From Aliiglaciecola sp. LCG003 (GTDB lineage Bacteria; Pseudomonadota; Gammaproteobacteria; Enterobacterales; Alteromonadaceae), in contig NZ_CP128185.1 of assembly GCF_030316135.1 (NCBI RefSeq), positions 1,674,001 to 1,738,000 of the forward strand: a DNA stretch of 64,000 bases. Direction: 5' to 3'. The translations under genes and the position numbers were made by a program. Positions 63,649 through 64,000 of this stretch are shown here, piece by piece; position 1 is the first letter of the stretch, and each line of letters starts with the position of its first letter. Below the pieces are notes generated by a model that was not told the DNA's origin, did not search any database, and saw only the letters and a list, made by a program, of their open reading frames with translations.

Positions 63649-63999
63649 TTAAGCGTTAGCTGCGAGCATATGGTTTTTTTGCAGTGGGTTGATGCAAGTG
63701 GCAGAAATAGATTTGTTTTTGTTGCTTGTATATATATGGACTTGTAAATCGACATTCTTAAGTTGGTGCCATAAATCGATATTATCTGCTTTGGGACAAA
63801 TAACCTGTTGTAAATACCGTTGCTGGACATCTGAGGCCAAGTCGAGTTTTTCCGGAATTTGAATATAGGCATTCACTTCACCGAATTTGGCATCCGCACC
63901 TTTATAGTGCCAACTCCCCACGCTAAATGCAGTATAGAACGTGCGATCTACTGTTGATAAGGTTGTCTTAGGAACAATATAGGTATCTGTATCGGCAAA
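63649..63999 (-). CDS. Hypothetical protein, 5' end outside window
   Basis: The frame is open from the right edge (63999) to a stop at 63649-63651, giving the last 116 residues. The visible part has beta-type segments (DTYIVPKTTLSTVDRTFYTAFSVGSWHYKG) and a C-terminal Cys/His-containing tail. I do not recognise the family. A GTG at 63921 could be read as a start, but the open frame upstream argues for a longer protein. Confidence 0.5.
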   Translation of the reverse strand, partial: FADTDTYIVPKTTLSTVDRTFYTAFSVGSWHYKGADAKFGEVNAYIQIPEKLDLASDVQQRYLQQVICPKADNIDLWHQLKNVDLQVHIYTSNKNKSISATCINPLQKNHMLAANA

Positions 64000-64000
64000 T

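Overview
The window looks like chromosome from a marine gammaproteobacterium of the Alteromonadales, probably the Alteromonas/Glaciecola/Paraglaciecola group. The evidence is the AT-leaning base composition, gltX beside tRNA-Val, tRNA-Ala(GGC) and tRNA-Glu genes, the tesA/ybbA/ybbP and folX/yfcH neighbourhoods, and the family mix (DUF3820, PEP-CTERM-like protein, RND pumps in tandem). Genus is inference only.

Layout. (1) 1-4650: end of an MMPL/RND-type exporter gene, then a LolA-like periplasmic protein, an outer-membrane barrel and a DUF2892 membrane protein. (2) 4692-10298: a sulfide-oxidation island. A FisR-type sigma-54 activator is divergent from sqr, a DUF3365 haem protein, a persulfide dioxygenase, a TauE/SafE exporter and a DUF442 phosphatase-like sulfurtransferase. 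A good sigma-54 promoter and two TTTGNCAAA sites lie between them. (3) 10764-14290: three gene cassettes with attC sites and no integrase (a CALIN-like cluster). The third attC is split by a group II intron, and the next cassette carries an amber codon. (4) 14660-22180: a membrane-fusion protein and two RND efflux pumps on the minus strand. (5) 22431-30666: a VWA lipoprotein, an ECF sigma factor, a membrane-anchored partner, an ABC transporter of the LolD/FtsX kind, an XRE regulator and small exported or membrane proteins. (6) 30719-32716: a Y1/RAYT-type transposase bordered by short related repeats and by duplications of its own tail. (7) 32812-39921: an M28 peptidase, rpsO with its leader and terminator, an Atm1-like ABC exporter operon, and a receiver-TPR protein whose phospho-acceptor Asp is Ser.

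(8) 40225-44560: a PEP-CTERM-like protein, then eight perfect-period 76-bp repeats derived from the 3' part of a tRNA-Val gene. These are followed by three real tRNA-Val genes transcribed towards the repeats, then gltX, tRNA-Ala and three tRNA-Glu genes. (9) 44630-48660: transposase-end-like repeats, a sensor kinase, a phosphoglycerate-mutase-like gene with a homopolymer frameshift in its signal peptide, and an intact IS10-like insertion with 9-bp target duplication. (10) 48788-64000: a YiiX-like amidase, a DUF1272 pseudogene, DUF1289, dusC, a pair of amidohydrolases (the second has lost its metal ligands), tesA divergent from ybbA-ybbP, yfcH-folX, an AI-2E family protein, a PhoP/PhoQ-like two-component operon with a PepSY protein, a glycine-zipper protein and a gene cut by the window end.

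The strongest candidates for something undescribed are the tRNA-Val-derived repeat array at 41121-41728 and the group II intron sitting exactly in the R' box of an attC site on the cassette strand. The sulfide island is a recognisable system, and its promoter architecture can be read directly.
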